From Flavobacterium sp. N502536 (GTDB lineage Bacteria > Bacteroidota > Bacteroidia > Flavobacteriales > Flavobacteriaceae), in assembly GCF_025947345.1 (NCBI RefSeq), contig NZ_CP110011.1:1488001-1552000 (forward strand): a DNA stretch of 64,000 nt. The letters are read 5' to 3'. How positions within the stretch are numbered: the stretch's first letter is position 1; each line of letters begins with the position of its first letter. Positions 16,845 to 24,779 of this stretch are shown in pieces. A program made the position numbers and the translations under genes. The notes under the pieces were generated by a model, which did not search any database, had not been told where the DNA came from, and was given only the letters and a program-made list of their open reading frames with translations.

Positions 16845-17891
16845 ATGATCGAAGATAAAAATCCGCAGCGTACCAGTATAGCACAATTAGGTGAATTTGG
16901 CCTAATTGAACATTTAACCAAAAATTTTGATGTTACTCAGGAATCTACCCTGAAAAGTATAGGCGATGATGCCGCTGTTCTTGATTTTAAGGACAAAAAA
17001 GTAGTAGTCTCTACCGATTTATTAATTGAGGGAGTACATTTTGACCTGGCGTATATGCCTTTAAAACATTTGGGATACAAGTCGGTTGTGGTTAACCTGT
17101 CCGACATTTGTGCGATGAATGCAAAACCAACGCAAATAACGGTTTCTGTGGCAGTTTCTAACCGTTTCCCACTAGAAGCCTTAGAAGAATTATTTGATGG
17201 CATTACACATGCTGCAAAAGAGTATAAAGTTGATGTTATTGGTGGTGATACTACCTCATCGCAAAAAGGACTAATTATTAGCATCACCGCAATTGGTGAA
17301 GCCAATGAGGAAGAACTTGTTTACCGAAATGGCGCCAAAGGAACCGATTTACTTGTCGTTACCGGAGATATAGGAGCTGCTTATATGGGATTGCAAGTAT
17401 TGGAGCGCGAGAAACAAGTTTTTCAGGTGAATCCAAACAGCCAGCCAGATCTGGACATGTACAGCTATTTAATCGAGCGTCAGTTAAAACCCGAAGCCCG
17501 AAAAGATGTTCGCACCTTATTACATGCACTTGAAATTAAACCTACAGCAATGATTGATATTTCAGACGGATTATCTTCTGAAATTATGCACATCTGCAAA
17601 CAATCGAAAGTGGGTTGTAATTTATATGAAGACAAACTTCCACTGGACCCTCAATTCATCTCTACTTGTGAAGAATTTAATATCGACAGTACAACAGTTG
17701 CTATCAATGGCGGTGAAGATTATGAATTGTTATTTACCATCGACATCAATGATTTTGACAAAATAAAAGGAAATCCAAACTTCTCGATCATTGGGCACAT
17801 GGCCGATGAAAGCGAAGGAGTGCATCTGGTAACGCGTGCCAACACAAAAATTGCTTTAAAAGCACGTGGTTGGGATGCCTTGACCGAATAG
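16845..17891 (+). CDS. thiL: thiamine-monophosphate kinase
   Basis: A 348-residue enzyme that phosphorylates thiamine monophosphate to thiamine diphosphate, the last step of thiamine cofactor synthesis. It has the PurM/ThiL fold motifs: GDDAAVL near residue 42, STDLLIEGVHFDL near 58, the Mg/ATP segment VIGGDTTSS near 132, and DISDGLSSEI near 241. The length is slightly above the E. coli enzyme and usual for Bacteroidetes. Other thi genes are not in the window. The start follows an octamer array. Confidence 0.96.
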   Translation: MIEDKNPQRTSIAQLGEFGLIEHLTKNFDVTQESTLKSIGDDAAVLDFKDKKVVVSTDLLIEGVHFDLAYMPLKHLGYKSVVVNLSDICAMNAKPTQITVSVAVSNRFPLEALEELFDGITHAAKEYKVDVIGGDTTSSQKGLIISITAIGEANEEELVYRNGAKGTDLLVVTGDIGAAYMGLQVLEREKQVFQVNPNSQPDLDMYSYLIERQLKPEARKDVRTLLHALEIKPTAMIDISDGLSSEIMHICKQSKVGCNLYEDKLPLDPQFISTCEEFNIDSTTVAINGGEDYELLFTIDINDFDKIKGNPNFSIIGHMADESEGVHLVTRANTKIALKARGWDALTE

Positions 17892-17895
17892 TTTT

Positions 17896-17967
17896 GCAGT
17901 CACAGTTTTCAGTCGCAGTATTTAGTAAAACTGCTAACTAAAACCTGAGACTGCAAACTGAGACTGA
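17896..17967. repeat. CAGT short-period array, inverted arms, downstream of thiL
   Basis: AGT recurs at 17898, 17904, 17911, 17917 and 17924, steps of 6 and 7. The complementary ACT recurs at 17930, 17937, 17950, 17957 and 17963. The two halves are complementary and would fold into a long imperfect hairpin. Confidence 0.7.
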
Positions 17968-17970
17968 AAT

Positions 17971-18018
17971 AAAAAAAATCCAAATTCCGGAAACATAACC
18001 GGAATTTGGATTTTTTTT
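17971..18018. terminator. strong bidirectional terminator between thiL and the response regulator
   Basis: AAAAAAAATCCAAATTCCGG pairs with the complementary CCGGAATTTGGATTTTTTTT around an eight-base loop. Confidence 0.9.
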
Positions 18019-18035
18019 ATTTAGAATTTCCTTCT

Positions 18036-18734
18036 CTACAAAAGCCCTTTGCATTTTGCCTCTTTAACCAAGTCGTCATCAGAACCGCTTTTCACTTTAA
18101 GCAGCTCCTTAAGTCCTGCTTTGCGCTTTTCGATAGCATTGACAGAAATTGGGATGTATTGCGGCATATCTTCCAGCGAAGTTCCTTTTGACAAATGAAA
18201 TAAAATCTGCTTGTCAAACTCATCAATTTCAATTGAATTATGAGTCGACTGATTGAGCATCTTTTGAACGGACTGACTGTAGTATTTATCACTTTTCATG
18301 ACTTTATCAAACGCGAAAAGCAATTCATCAAAAGTGAGGTCATTTTTAATAATTAAGCCATTGGGGCTAATCGTTCGGATGATGGTTTTAATTTTTAATA
18401 ACTCGGTATACATGGTAAGCAGAATTATTTTGCATTTTGGCATTTTCTTCAGGAGTAACTTTGCCAGATCTTCACCCGAAAAAATATCTTTCTCTTCATA
18501 CGGTGGCATGCTGATATCTAAAAAAGCAACGTCAAATTCCGGAGTCTGAACATCTTCGATTAAATCATATCCCGATTTACAATCGTGGGCCTGCAAAATA
18601 AGAAACTCATATTGTTTAGGATTGTAGCGTGTAATCGCATTTTTATATCCTTCAATAATAAAGGGATGATCGTCAACAATTAAAATATTTTTCCTAATTA
18701 ACTGAGGAACCGGGGCGTTGGGGTCAATTGTCAT
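18036..18734 (-). CDS. response regulator, NarL/FixJ-like
   Basis: A 232-residue cytosolic protein. The receiver domain (about 12-140) has ILIVDDHPFIIEG at its first strand and the phospho-acceptor in VAFLDISMPP, with the Thr/Ser and Lys switch residues further on. The C-terminal region (about 170-220), with DKQILFHLSKGTSLEDMPQY and PISVNAIEKRKAGLKELL, fits a LuxR-type helix-turn-helix. Its start codon overlaps the kinase stop by four bases (ATGA), so the pair is translationally coupled and should form one two-component system. Confidence 0.9.
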   Translation of the reverse strand: MTIDPNAPVPQLIRKNILIVDDHPFIIEGYKNAITRYNPKQYEFLILQAHDCKSGYDLIEDVQTPEFDVAFLDISMPPYEEKDIFSGEDLAKLLLKKMPKCKIILLTMYTELLKIKTIIRTISPNGLIIKNDLTFDELLFAFDKVMKSDKYYSQSVQKMLNQSTHNSIEIDEFDKQILFHLSKGTSLEDMPQYIPISVNAIEKRKAGLKELLKVKSGSDDDLVKEAKCKGLL

Positions 18735-20782
18735 GTATGCTGTAGGTTTATTTTTTGATCTATAGGAATTTTAACCACTAAAAGAGTTCCTTCTCCTTTG
18801 ACTGATTTTAAAGAAACGATACCTTTACATTCTGCAGCTCTGTATTGAATATTATGCAATCCTATTCCGTTTTTCGTTGTCTTGGTATTAAAACCAACTC
18901 CATCATCCGCAATTGACAGCACCAGATGGTCAACTTCGCTTTTAAACTCAACCACAATTGTAGTTGCCTCCGCATACTTATTGCAATTCTGAAGTGCTTC
19001 CTGAACAATTCTGTATAAATTAATTTTTACGGTATTACTCACCAGTTCCCATTTAATATTGGAATCAAAAGAGCTGACTAATTTTGTACCATAGGTGTTT
19101 CTCTGATCCTCAAACAATTTGTTTAAAATCGCGATAAAATTATTAATTAATTCTGATTTCTCTCTGTTTAAATCATGCGAAATCTCACGTATATCTTCTT
19201 CAATTTTTTTCAGTTCCTCGAGGTATTTTTTTCTCTTGGGAGCTGCTTCCAATTCGTCTACTTTATCTAAACTGTCAAGGCTGATTCTAACACCAAACAT
19301 TCTTCCCAAAACACCATCGTGTAAATCCTGTGCTACTTTTTTCTTTTCTTTAATTCGGGTCTGTTCGATATCATTTTGCTGCAGAATCATCAAATTATAG
19401 ATGTCTTCGTTGGCCACTTGCTGCTGTTGTTTAAAAAGTAGTTCCCGGTGTCTGGCCTGCTGTGTTTTGTAAACGTAGAAAAACAAACCAATCAGGGTAC
19501 AAATACTGAAAACATAGATTAAGGTTTTATTTTTTTCCTGTAAGCTTGAATTTTGATCTTTTATTTCGTTGGTTTCGTATTGAATTCTGGAGAATTTCTC
19601 TCCAATAATCCGCTCCTCTCTTACCACTTTTTCATTAATCTCTATATATTCCTTTGAATATTTTGGAGCATTTTCAGGATCGACAATAGCAATCTGTTTA
19701 AGAGCATCTAAGGTATTTCCTAATTTATTTGAAACCCGGGATAAGTTTAAAGCCTGTTTTGAAAATTGAAAAGCTCTTAAGGTATCTTGCTTAAACCAAT
19801 AATATTCAGACAAATGTATTTTATTCAATATAATTCCGGACGTGAGTTTTAAACTATCTCTAATTTTCAATGCCTCATAAAATTGATCCGGAAGTCCGTC
19901 AAACTCTTTTGATTTAAACTTAGCATAAGCCAAATTGTCTAAAAGCATTGCATACAAGGTTGGCCCCTCTACAAATAAATTTTCCTGCATCAAACCTTTC
20001 CTAAAATAAATTTTTGCCTTTTCGTAATCCTCCATACTTAGATAAACAAAGCCTATGTTGTTTAAGGAAGTCGCTTTTAACTGTAAATCCAATGGGATTG
20101 TTTTATCATCTAAAATAGTCAGTGCCTTATTATGAAACACCAATGCTTTATCATATTCTGTTCGCTCGTTATACAATATACCTAACAAATTATAACAATC
20201 ATAAAGCTGATTATTAACGTCTTTCTTCTTTTTTAAAATTTGAAGTGCTTTAAAAACCATTATTTCACTTTCGAAATAATCGGCTTCACTAAACTGCAAA
20301 TCTGCCTTGAGTAAAAATGTCTTGGCAAGATTAAGGTCGTCATTAATCTTTAAGTATATTTTTCCTGCTGCAAAATAATTTAAAAAGGCACTATCTGAAA
20401 TCGTTTGTGAGCGATAATAATCGCCCAGGTACGTATGGACCTTGGCAATACTGAATGAATCTTTGCTGCTTATGGCACGTTCCAGAATTAACTTTGATGT
20501 TTTTTTATAGGCTTTCCAATCGCTCATGTTATAATAACGATTCGCCACCTTAAACAAATTCACTCTATTAAGCGAGTCATTCTTTTGCGCTATAATAATA
20601 TCAAAAGCTTTTTGATTGTAGTTTTGCTTATACGCCAAAGGCAGATTAGCATCATTGGCCAATGAAAAATAGATAGAGAGGCTATCTATTGAAGAATTTT
20701 CATTTTTATCTTTCTCTGTTTTACTGGTACAACCCAACAAGATAAGAGATAAAAATAATAATATCGCGTGTGTGTGTTTCAA
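18731..20782 (-). CDS. TPR-containing sensor histidine kinase (NarX/DegS-type)
   Basis: A 683-residue protein. Residues 1-18 give a lipoprotein-like signal (LLFLSLILLGC). Tetratricopeptide repeats cover roughly 60-370 and are expected in the periplasm. A membrane helix lies at about 420-438, then a coiled coil. The HisKA_3 dimerisation helix has the phospho-acceptor His488 in AQDLHDGVLGR, and the HATPase domain includes NCNKYAEA and ADDGVGFN plus GIGLHNIQYRA. A -7 box (20802-20809) lies just upstream. The Cys signal and a later membrane helix are in some tension: the protein could be either lipid-anchored plus membrane-spanning or simply signal-cleaved. Confidence 0.92.
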   Translation of the reverse strand: MKHTHAILLFLSLILLGCTSKTEKDKNENSSIDSLSIYFSLANDANLPLAYKQNYNQKAFDIIIAQKNDSLNRVNLFKVANRYYNMSDWKAYKKTSKLILERAISSKDSFSIAKVHTYLGDYYRSQTISDSAFLNYFAAGKIYLKINDDLNLAKTFLLKADLQFSEADYFESEIMVFKALQILKKKKDVNNQLYDCYNLLGILYNERTEYDKALVFHNKALTILDDKTIPLDLQLKATSLNNIGFVYLSMEDYEKAKIYFRKGLMQENLFVEGPTLYAMLLDNLAYAKFKSKEFDGLPDQFYEALKIRDSLKLTSGIILNKIHLSEYYWFKQDTLRAFQFSKQALNLSRVSNKLGNTLDALKQIAIVDPENAPKYSKEYIEINEKVVREERIIGEKFSRIQYETNEIKDQNSSLQEKNKTLIYVFSICTLIGLFFYVYKTQQARHRELLFKQQQQVANEDIYNLMILQQNDIEQTRIKEKKKVAQDLHDGVLGRMFGVRISLDSLDKVDELEAAPKRKKYLEELKKIEEDIREISHDLNREKSELINNFIAILNKLFEDQRNTYGTKLVSSFDSNIKWELVSNTVKINLYRIVQEALQNCNKYAEATTIVVEFKSEVDHLVLSIADDGVGFNTKTTKNGIGLHNIQYRAAECKGIVSLKSVKGEGTLLVVKIPIDQKINLQHT

Positions 20783-20801
20783 TTGTACCTCTGATTTTTA
20801 C

Positions 20802-20809
20802 CAAAAATA
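20802..20809 (-). promoter_or_regulatory. -7 promoter box of the kinase/regulator operon
   Basis: TATTTTTG on the minus strand, 19 bases before the kinase ATG. Confidence 0.55.
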
Positions 20810-20828
20810 CTAAAACTATAGACATAAA

Positions 20829-20857
20829 AAAAGGCTGTCAAAAACAGACAGCCTTTT
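20829..20857 (-). terminator. terminator of the small secreted protein gene
   Basis: AAAAGGCTGTC / GACAGCCTTTT with a seven-base loop, followed on the minus strand by a T run (plus-strand A run at 20826). Confidence 0.85.
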
Positions 20858-20879
20858 ACGATATGATTTTTTATTTTTC

Positions 20880-21104
20880 TTAATCTAGTTTTATAGTAGA
20901 TCTTGTTGCCTGGCTGGCAGAAGCAAAACTTTTCAATTGAATTTTCTCGCTATGAAAATCTACTTTTCTAGTAGGTCTTGTCAGTTGTCCACCGCCACCG
21001 TCAAGAGCCACTTTGTTTTTGTTGTTCGACACTGTTGCTGGGTTTGCAAATGAAGCTACCAATACTAAAGAAAATATTCCGAATACTAAAGCTGTTTTTT
21101 TCAT
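20880..21104 (-). CDS. tiny secreted protein with a Gly4 motif
   Basis: A 74-residue product: a Sec signal peptide (MKKTALVFGIFSLVLVASFA, cleavage near residue 20) and a short basic mature peptide containing ALDGGGGQLTRPTRKV. It has its own strong terminator, and a similar leader length separates it from the LytTR gene. No family is recognised. It sits between a two-component system and a LytTR regulator, and could be a regulated secreted peptide, but that is inference. Confidence 0.65.
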   Translation of the reverse strand: MKKTALVFGIFSLVLVASFANPATVSNNKNKVALDGGGGQLTRPTRKVDFHSEKIQLKSFASASQATRSTIKLD

Positions 21105-21278
21105 GATTTGAGGGTATTAAATGTTTGATTTTTTGTTTTGGGGAATCATCGCATTGTGCGAATCATGGCGTAAAACTAAGCCCACATTTAAAAAAAATGA
21201 ATAGGAAAAAACAGGTTTATGGTAGAACGTAGCCAATTGATAGTCAATGGCAGGCAAATCAGTGTAATCGCCTAATTT

Positions 21279-22112
21279 TTAGACTTCTAAATAATTTCCT
21301 ACAGCAAAATCGGCAATAATTAAATCAACATTTGATTTATAGGTTTTTGAAAAAGGAATTTTTTTGGAAGAATTTCGAATATAACAGATTGAGTTTCCAT
21401 TGTGAATTCTTGCAATATAATTTTGATTGATAATGTAGCTGTTGTGAATTCGAACAAAAGGATGCGACAAAATACTTTCGAAATGTTTTAACGTTTTAAA
21501 AGCCGTTATCATTTCACCTGAACTCAAATAAATATCTGTAGAGTTGTTATCCGCCTGAAAGTAACTGATATCATTGGCATTGATGTACCGATAGTCGCCA
21601 TACGATTTCACGCATAAAATAAGCGGCTGCTCGGTATCTTTCACCGGTTTTGCAAACAACTCACTTAACGGAGTGCTCTCTTCCTCCATGGGCTCTGCAT
21701 CATTTGCAGGAAGTGTTTTTTCGAGTTTCAAAATGGTTTTCAATACATCTGACCGCAGGACGGGCTTTAGTATATAACCAAAAACACCATACTGAATGGC
21801 CTCAAAAGCCAAATCTTTCTTTGTAGTTGTAACGACTATCTTCGGAATAAGAACTAAAAAACGATGCAGTTCATTTATAAAAGCCAGTGATAAATTACTG
21901 GATAAATCTTTGGGATCAATTTCTAAAAAAACAAGGCAGGGACGGTGTTCTAAAACCAAATTCAGACCCAATTGGTAATTCGCAGCCGATCCCGCAAAAG
22001 TCAGTTCTGAAAAACCTTCTGCAATTGTTCTGGTTTTCAAAATACTTTCCACATCATCGTCAATGATAATATACGAATACTTTTTCAATCTTACATTCTG
22101 TTGATTTTTCAT
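21279..22112 (-). CDS. LytTR-family regulator with an atypical receiver domain
   Basis: A 277-residue protein. The receiver-like domain (about 12-130) keeps the acidic pocket (IIIDDD at 15-20), the Thr region VVTTTKKD and the Lys in GYILKPV. However, the position that normally holds the phosphorylated Asp reads LVFLEID, with Glu64 where Asp is expected. A LytTR DNA-binding domain (about 170-270) follows, with DISYFQADNNSTDIYL and FVRIHNSYIIN. No kinase is adjacent. The Glu may lock an active-like state, or the neighbouring Asp66 may substitute. Confidence 0.88.
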   Translation of the reverse strand: MKNQQNVRLKKYSYIIIDDDVESILKTRTIAEGFSELTFAGSAANYQLGLNLVLEHRPCLVFLEIDPKDLSSNLSLAFINELHRFLVLIPKIVVTTTKKDLAFEAIQYGVFGYILKPVLRSDVLKTILKLEKTLPANDAEPMEEESTPLSELFAKPVKDTEQPLILCVKSYGDYRYINANDISYFQADNNSTDIYLSSGEMITAFKTLKHFESILSHPFVRIHNSYIINQNYIARIHNGNSICYIRNSSKKIPFSKTYKSNVDLIIADFAVGNYLEV

Positions 22113-22302
22113 GAACCCCCTACAACTACCCCTTTAGTTTCACCAATCCTTTTAAAAAGATTTTGTCTCGCAATTTATTCGCAACTAAAAATACGAATTT
22201 CAGCTATTCTACTATTTCATTGTTAATATGTTACAAACAAATGTTAACACAAAAGGATGAAACGCAAAAATTATCGCCAAAATACACTATTTAACATTAA
22301 AA

Positions 22303-22336
22303 AAACCCAAACTCCGTGAAGGAATTTGGGTCTTTA
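22303..22336 (-). terminator. glyS terminator
   Basis: ACCCAAACTCC / GGAATTTGGGT pairing (one G-T) with a five-base loop. On the minus strand it is followed by a T run. Confidence 0.8.
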
Positions 22337-22357
22337 TATAAGAGTATGAATAAAAAA

Positions 22358-23899
22358 TTACATTTTCATCAACCAGTTTTTCATCGAAACTTCGTTTTCA
22401 ATTATAGCTTTCAATTCAGAAATCTTCACACGATCTTGTTTCATTGTATCTCTATGACGAATGGTTACCGTTTCGTCTTCTATGGTTTGATGGTCTACTG
22501 TAATACAAAACGGTGTTCCAAGTGCATCCTGTCTTCTGTAACGACGACCTACTGCATCTTTTTCATCGTAAGCTACATTGAAATCCCATTTCAAATCTTC
22601 AATGATTTTTTTGGCAATATCCGGTAAACCGTCCTTTTTAACCAAAGGCAATACTGCTGCTTTTGTTGGTGCCAAAACAGCCGGTAATTTCAACACTGTT
22701 CTTGTTGTTTGATCTTCGAGAACTTCTTCTTGCAATGAAGTTGCGAAAACAGCCAAAAACATACGATCTAAACCAACAGACGTTTCTACTACATACGGTA
22801 CATAGTTTTCGTTTAGTTCAGGATCAAAATATTGTAGTTTTCTTCCTGAATATTCTTCGTGTGCTTTCAGGTCAAAATCTGTACGAGAGTGAATACCTTC
22901 TAACTCTTTGAATCCGAATGGGAAGTTAAATTCGATATCTGCAGCAGCATTGGCATAGTGCGCTAACTTTTCGTGATCGTGGAAACGGTAATTATCTTTT
23001 CCTAATCCTAAAGATAAATGCCAGTTTAAACGTGTTTGTTTCCAGTGCTCGTACCATTTCATTTCTTCACCCGGACGCACAAAAAACTGCATTTCCATTT
23101 GTTCAAATTCACGCATACGGAAAATAAACTGTCTTGCAACAATTTCATTTCTGAACGCTTTACCCGTTTGAGCAATTCCAAAAGGAACTTTCATACGACC
23201 TGATTTTTGCACATTCAGGAAATTCACAAAAATACCCTGAGCCGTTTCCGGACGCAGGTATAAATCCATTGCAGAATCGGCAGAAGCTCCTAATTTCGTT
23301 CCAAACATTAAGTTGAACTGACGAACTTCTGTCCAGTTTTTAGAACCTGTTTCCGGATCAGCAATTTCCAATTCTTCGATTAATGCTTTTACATCTTCTA
23401 AATCTCCATTGCCCAAAGAACGGCCTAAACGCTCTCTGATTTCTTTTTCTTTCGCCAAATATTCAATTACGCGGGCATTTGTCGTAACAAATTCCTGCTC
23501 ATTAAAAGCATCTCCAAAACGAGCACTCGCTTTTTCAATTTCTTTTTTAGCCTTCAGATTAAGTTTTTCCGCATAATCTTCTACCAAAACATCGGCTCTG
23601 TATCTTTTCTTTGAATCTTTATTATCAATTAATGGGTCATTAAACGCATCAACGTGGCCTGAAGCTTTCCAGGTAGTCGGATGCATTAATATTGCAGCGT
23701 CTAAACCGACAATATTTTCATTCATCTGAACCATTGATTTCCACCAATATTCACGGATATTCTTTTTTAACTCGACACCATTTTGTGCATAATCATACAC
23801 TGCACTCAATCCATCGTATACTTCGCTTGACGGAAAAATAAATCCGTACTCTTTTGCGTGCGAAACCACATTCTTAAATATATCTTCTTGTTTTGCCAT
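22358..23899 (-). CDS. glyS: glycyl-tRNA synthetase, homodimeric class II type
   Basis: A 513-residue single-chain enzyme charging tRNA-Gly, unlike the alpha2-beta2 E. coli type. Core motifs are present: LYLRPETAQGIFVNF, motif 2 FRNEIVARQFIFRMREFEQM, and motif 3 with VETSVGLDRMFLAVF. The C-terminal anticodon-binding domain (about 395-495) includes GRRYRRQDALGTPFCITVD. A -7 box ends about 7 bases from the ATG, so the mRNA should be leaderless or nearly so. It is divergent from comF. Confidence 0.96.
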   Translation of the reverse strand: MAKQEDIFKNVVSHAKEYGFIFPSSEVYDGLSAVYDYAQNGVELKKNIREYWWKSMVQMNENIVGLDAAILMHPTTWKASGHVDAFNDPLIDNKDSKKRYRADVLVEDYAEKLNLKAKKEIEKASARFGDAFNEQEFVTTNARVIEYLAKEKEIRERLGRSLGNGDLEDVKALIEELEIADPETGSKNWTEVRQFNLMFGTKLGASADSAMDLYLRPETAQGIFVNFLNVQKSGRMKVPFGIAQTGKAFRNEIVARQFIFRMREFEQMEMQFFVRPGEEMKWYEHWKQTRLNWHLSLGLGKDNYRFHDHEKLAHYANAAADIEFNFPFGFKELEGIHSRTDFDLKAHEEYSGRKLQYFDPELNENYVPYVVETSVGLDRMFLAVFATSLQEEVLEDQTTRTVLKLPAVLAPTKAAVLPLVKKDGLPDIAKKIIEDLKWDFNVAYDEKDAVGRRYRRQDALGTPFCITVDHQTIEDETVTIRHRDTMKQDRVKISELKAIIENEVSMKNWLMKM

Positions 23900-23906
23900 A
23901 GTGATG

Positions 23907-23914
23907 CAAAAATA
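23907..23914 (-). promoter_or_regulatory. glyS -7 promoter box
   Basis: TATTTTTG on the minus strand, only 7 bases from the ATG. Confidence 0.6.
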
Positions 23915-23969
23915 TAAAAAGTACGTTTAAAAAAAAGAAAAATAATAAAGTTTGAAGCAATCATTTGGT

Positions 23970-23977
23970 TATTTTTG
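23970..23977 (+). promoter_or_regulatory. comF -7 promoter box
   Basis: TATTTTTG. It overlaps the coding sequence that an upstream TTG start would give, so that start is unlikely. Confidence 0.6.
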
Positions 23978-23997
23978 TAACTAAATTCTTTCTATTT

Positions 23998-24681
23998 GTG
24001 TTTAATTATCTAATCAACCTTTTTTTTCCTAAGGTTTGCCTGGGATGTCATGCTCTTTTACTCGATGGCGAAACTATTTTGTGTACCCGTTGTCGTCATG
24101 AATTGCCTCTTACTCAACATCATTTAAATCCAAAAAATGAAGCTGTAAAAAAATTTTACGGCAAGATAGATGTCAAGCATGCATCGGCATTTTTGTATTT
24201 CAACAAAAAAGGGATTGTTCAGGAACTTATCCATAATCTTAAATACAAAGGTCATGAAGAAATCGGAATCGTATTAGGCAATTGGTACGCCGAAGTTCTA
24301 AAAGATTTAAATTTAGAAACTCCTTTTGATGTGATCGTTCCTGTGCCGCTGCACCCTAAAAAACTAAAGGAACGGGGGTACAATCAGGTTACTGCTTTTG
24401 GAAAAACTTTGTCTAAAAACTTAGCGGTCGCCTTTGATTCTACCATACTGTATCGAAAAAAATACTCAAAAACCCAATCCAAAAAAAATCTTTTAGGACG
24501 ATCTGAGAATATTGAAAGCATCTTTGATGTCCAATTTTCAGAAATAAACCACGACAAACATTTTTTAATCGTTGATGATGTACTCACTACCGGAGCCACA
24601 CTTGAAGCCTGTTCCAGAGCTTTGCAAAAAATCCCGGGAGCAAAAATCAGTATCGTCTGCATGGCAATGGCGAACTCTTAG
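23998..24681 (+). CDS. ComF-family amidophosphoribosyltransferase-like protein
   Basis: About 227 residues from the chosen GTG. The reading frame also extends up to a TTG at 23965, but the -7 box at 23970-23977 lies after that codon, so the GTG at 23998 is the better start. An N-terminal zinc-finger-like set of cysteines (CLGCHALL and CTRCRHEL, two CxxC pairs) is followed by a phosphoribosyltransferase fold with the PRPP-binding loop FLIVDDVLTTGAT near the C-terminus. Homologues (ComF, GntX) act in DNA uptake or its regulation; the enzymatic reaction is unproven. Confidence 0.88.
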   Translation: MFNYLINLFFPKVCLGCHALLLDGETILCTRCRHELPLTQHHLNPKNEAVKKFYGKIDVKHASAFLYFNKKGIVQELIHNLKYKGHEEIGIVLGNWYAEVLKDLNLETPFDVIVPVPLHPKKLKERGYNQVTAFGKTLSKNLAVAFDSTILYRKKYSKTQSKKNLLGRSENIESIFDVQFSEINHDKHFLIVDDVLTTGATLEACSRALQKIPGAKISIVCMAMANS

Positions 24682-24686
24682 TATAA

Positions 24687-24779
24687 AAATCCCAATAAAA
24701 AAATTCCAAATTCCAATAACTGCCCATTGGTAGCTATTGGAATTTGGAATTTGACTTTTGGAATTTATTCTATTCTATT
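24687..24779. repeat. AAATTCC heptamer arrays in inverted pair between comF and the protease gene
   Basis: The left arm from 24687 has units of seven including AAATTCC at 24701-24707 and 24708-24714. The right arm from 24732 has GGAATTT at 24739-24745, 24746-24752 and 24760-24766, all in a 7-base phase. The arms are complementary and flank an 11-base centre. The array ends exactly at the stop of the convergent protease gene. Confidence 0.8.
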
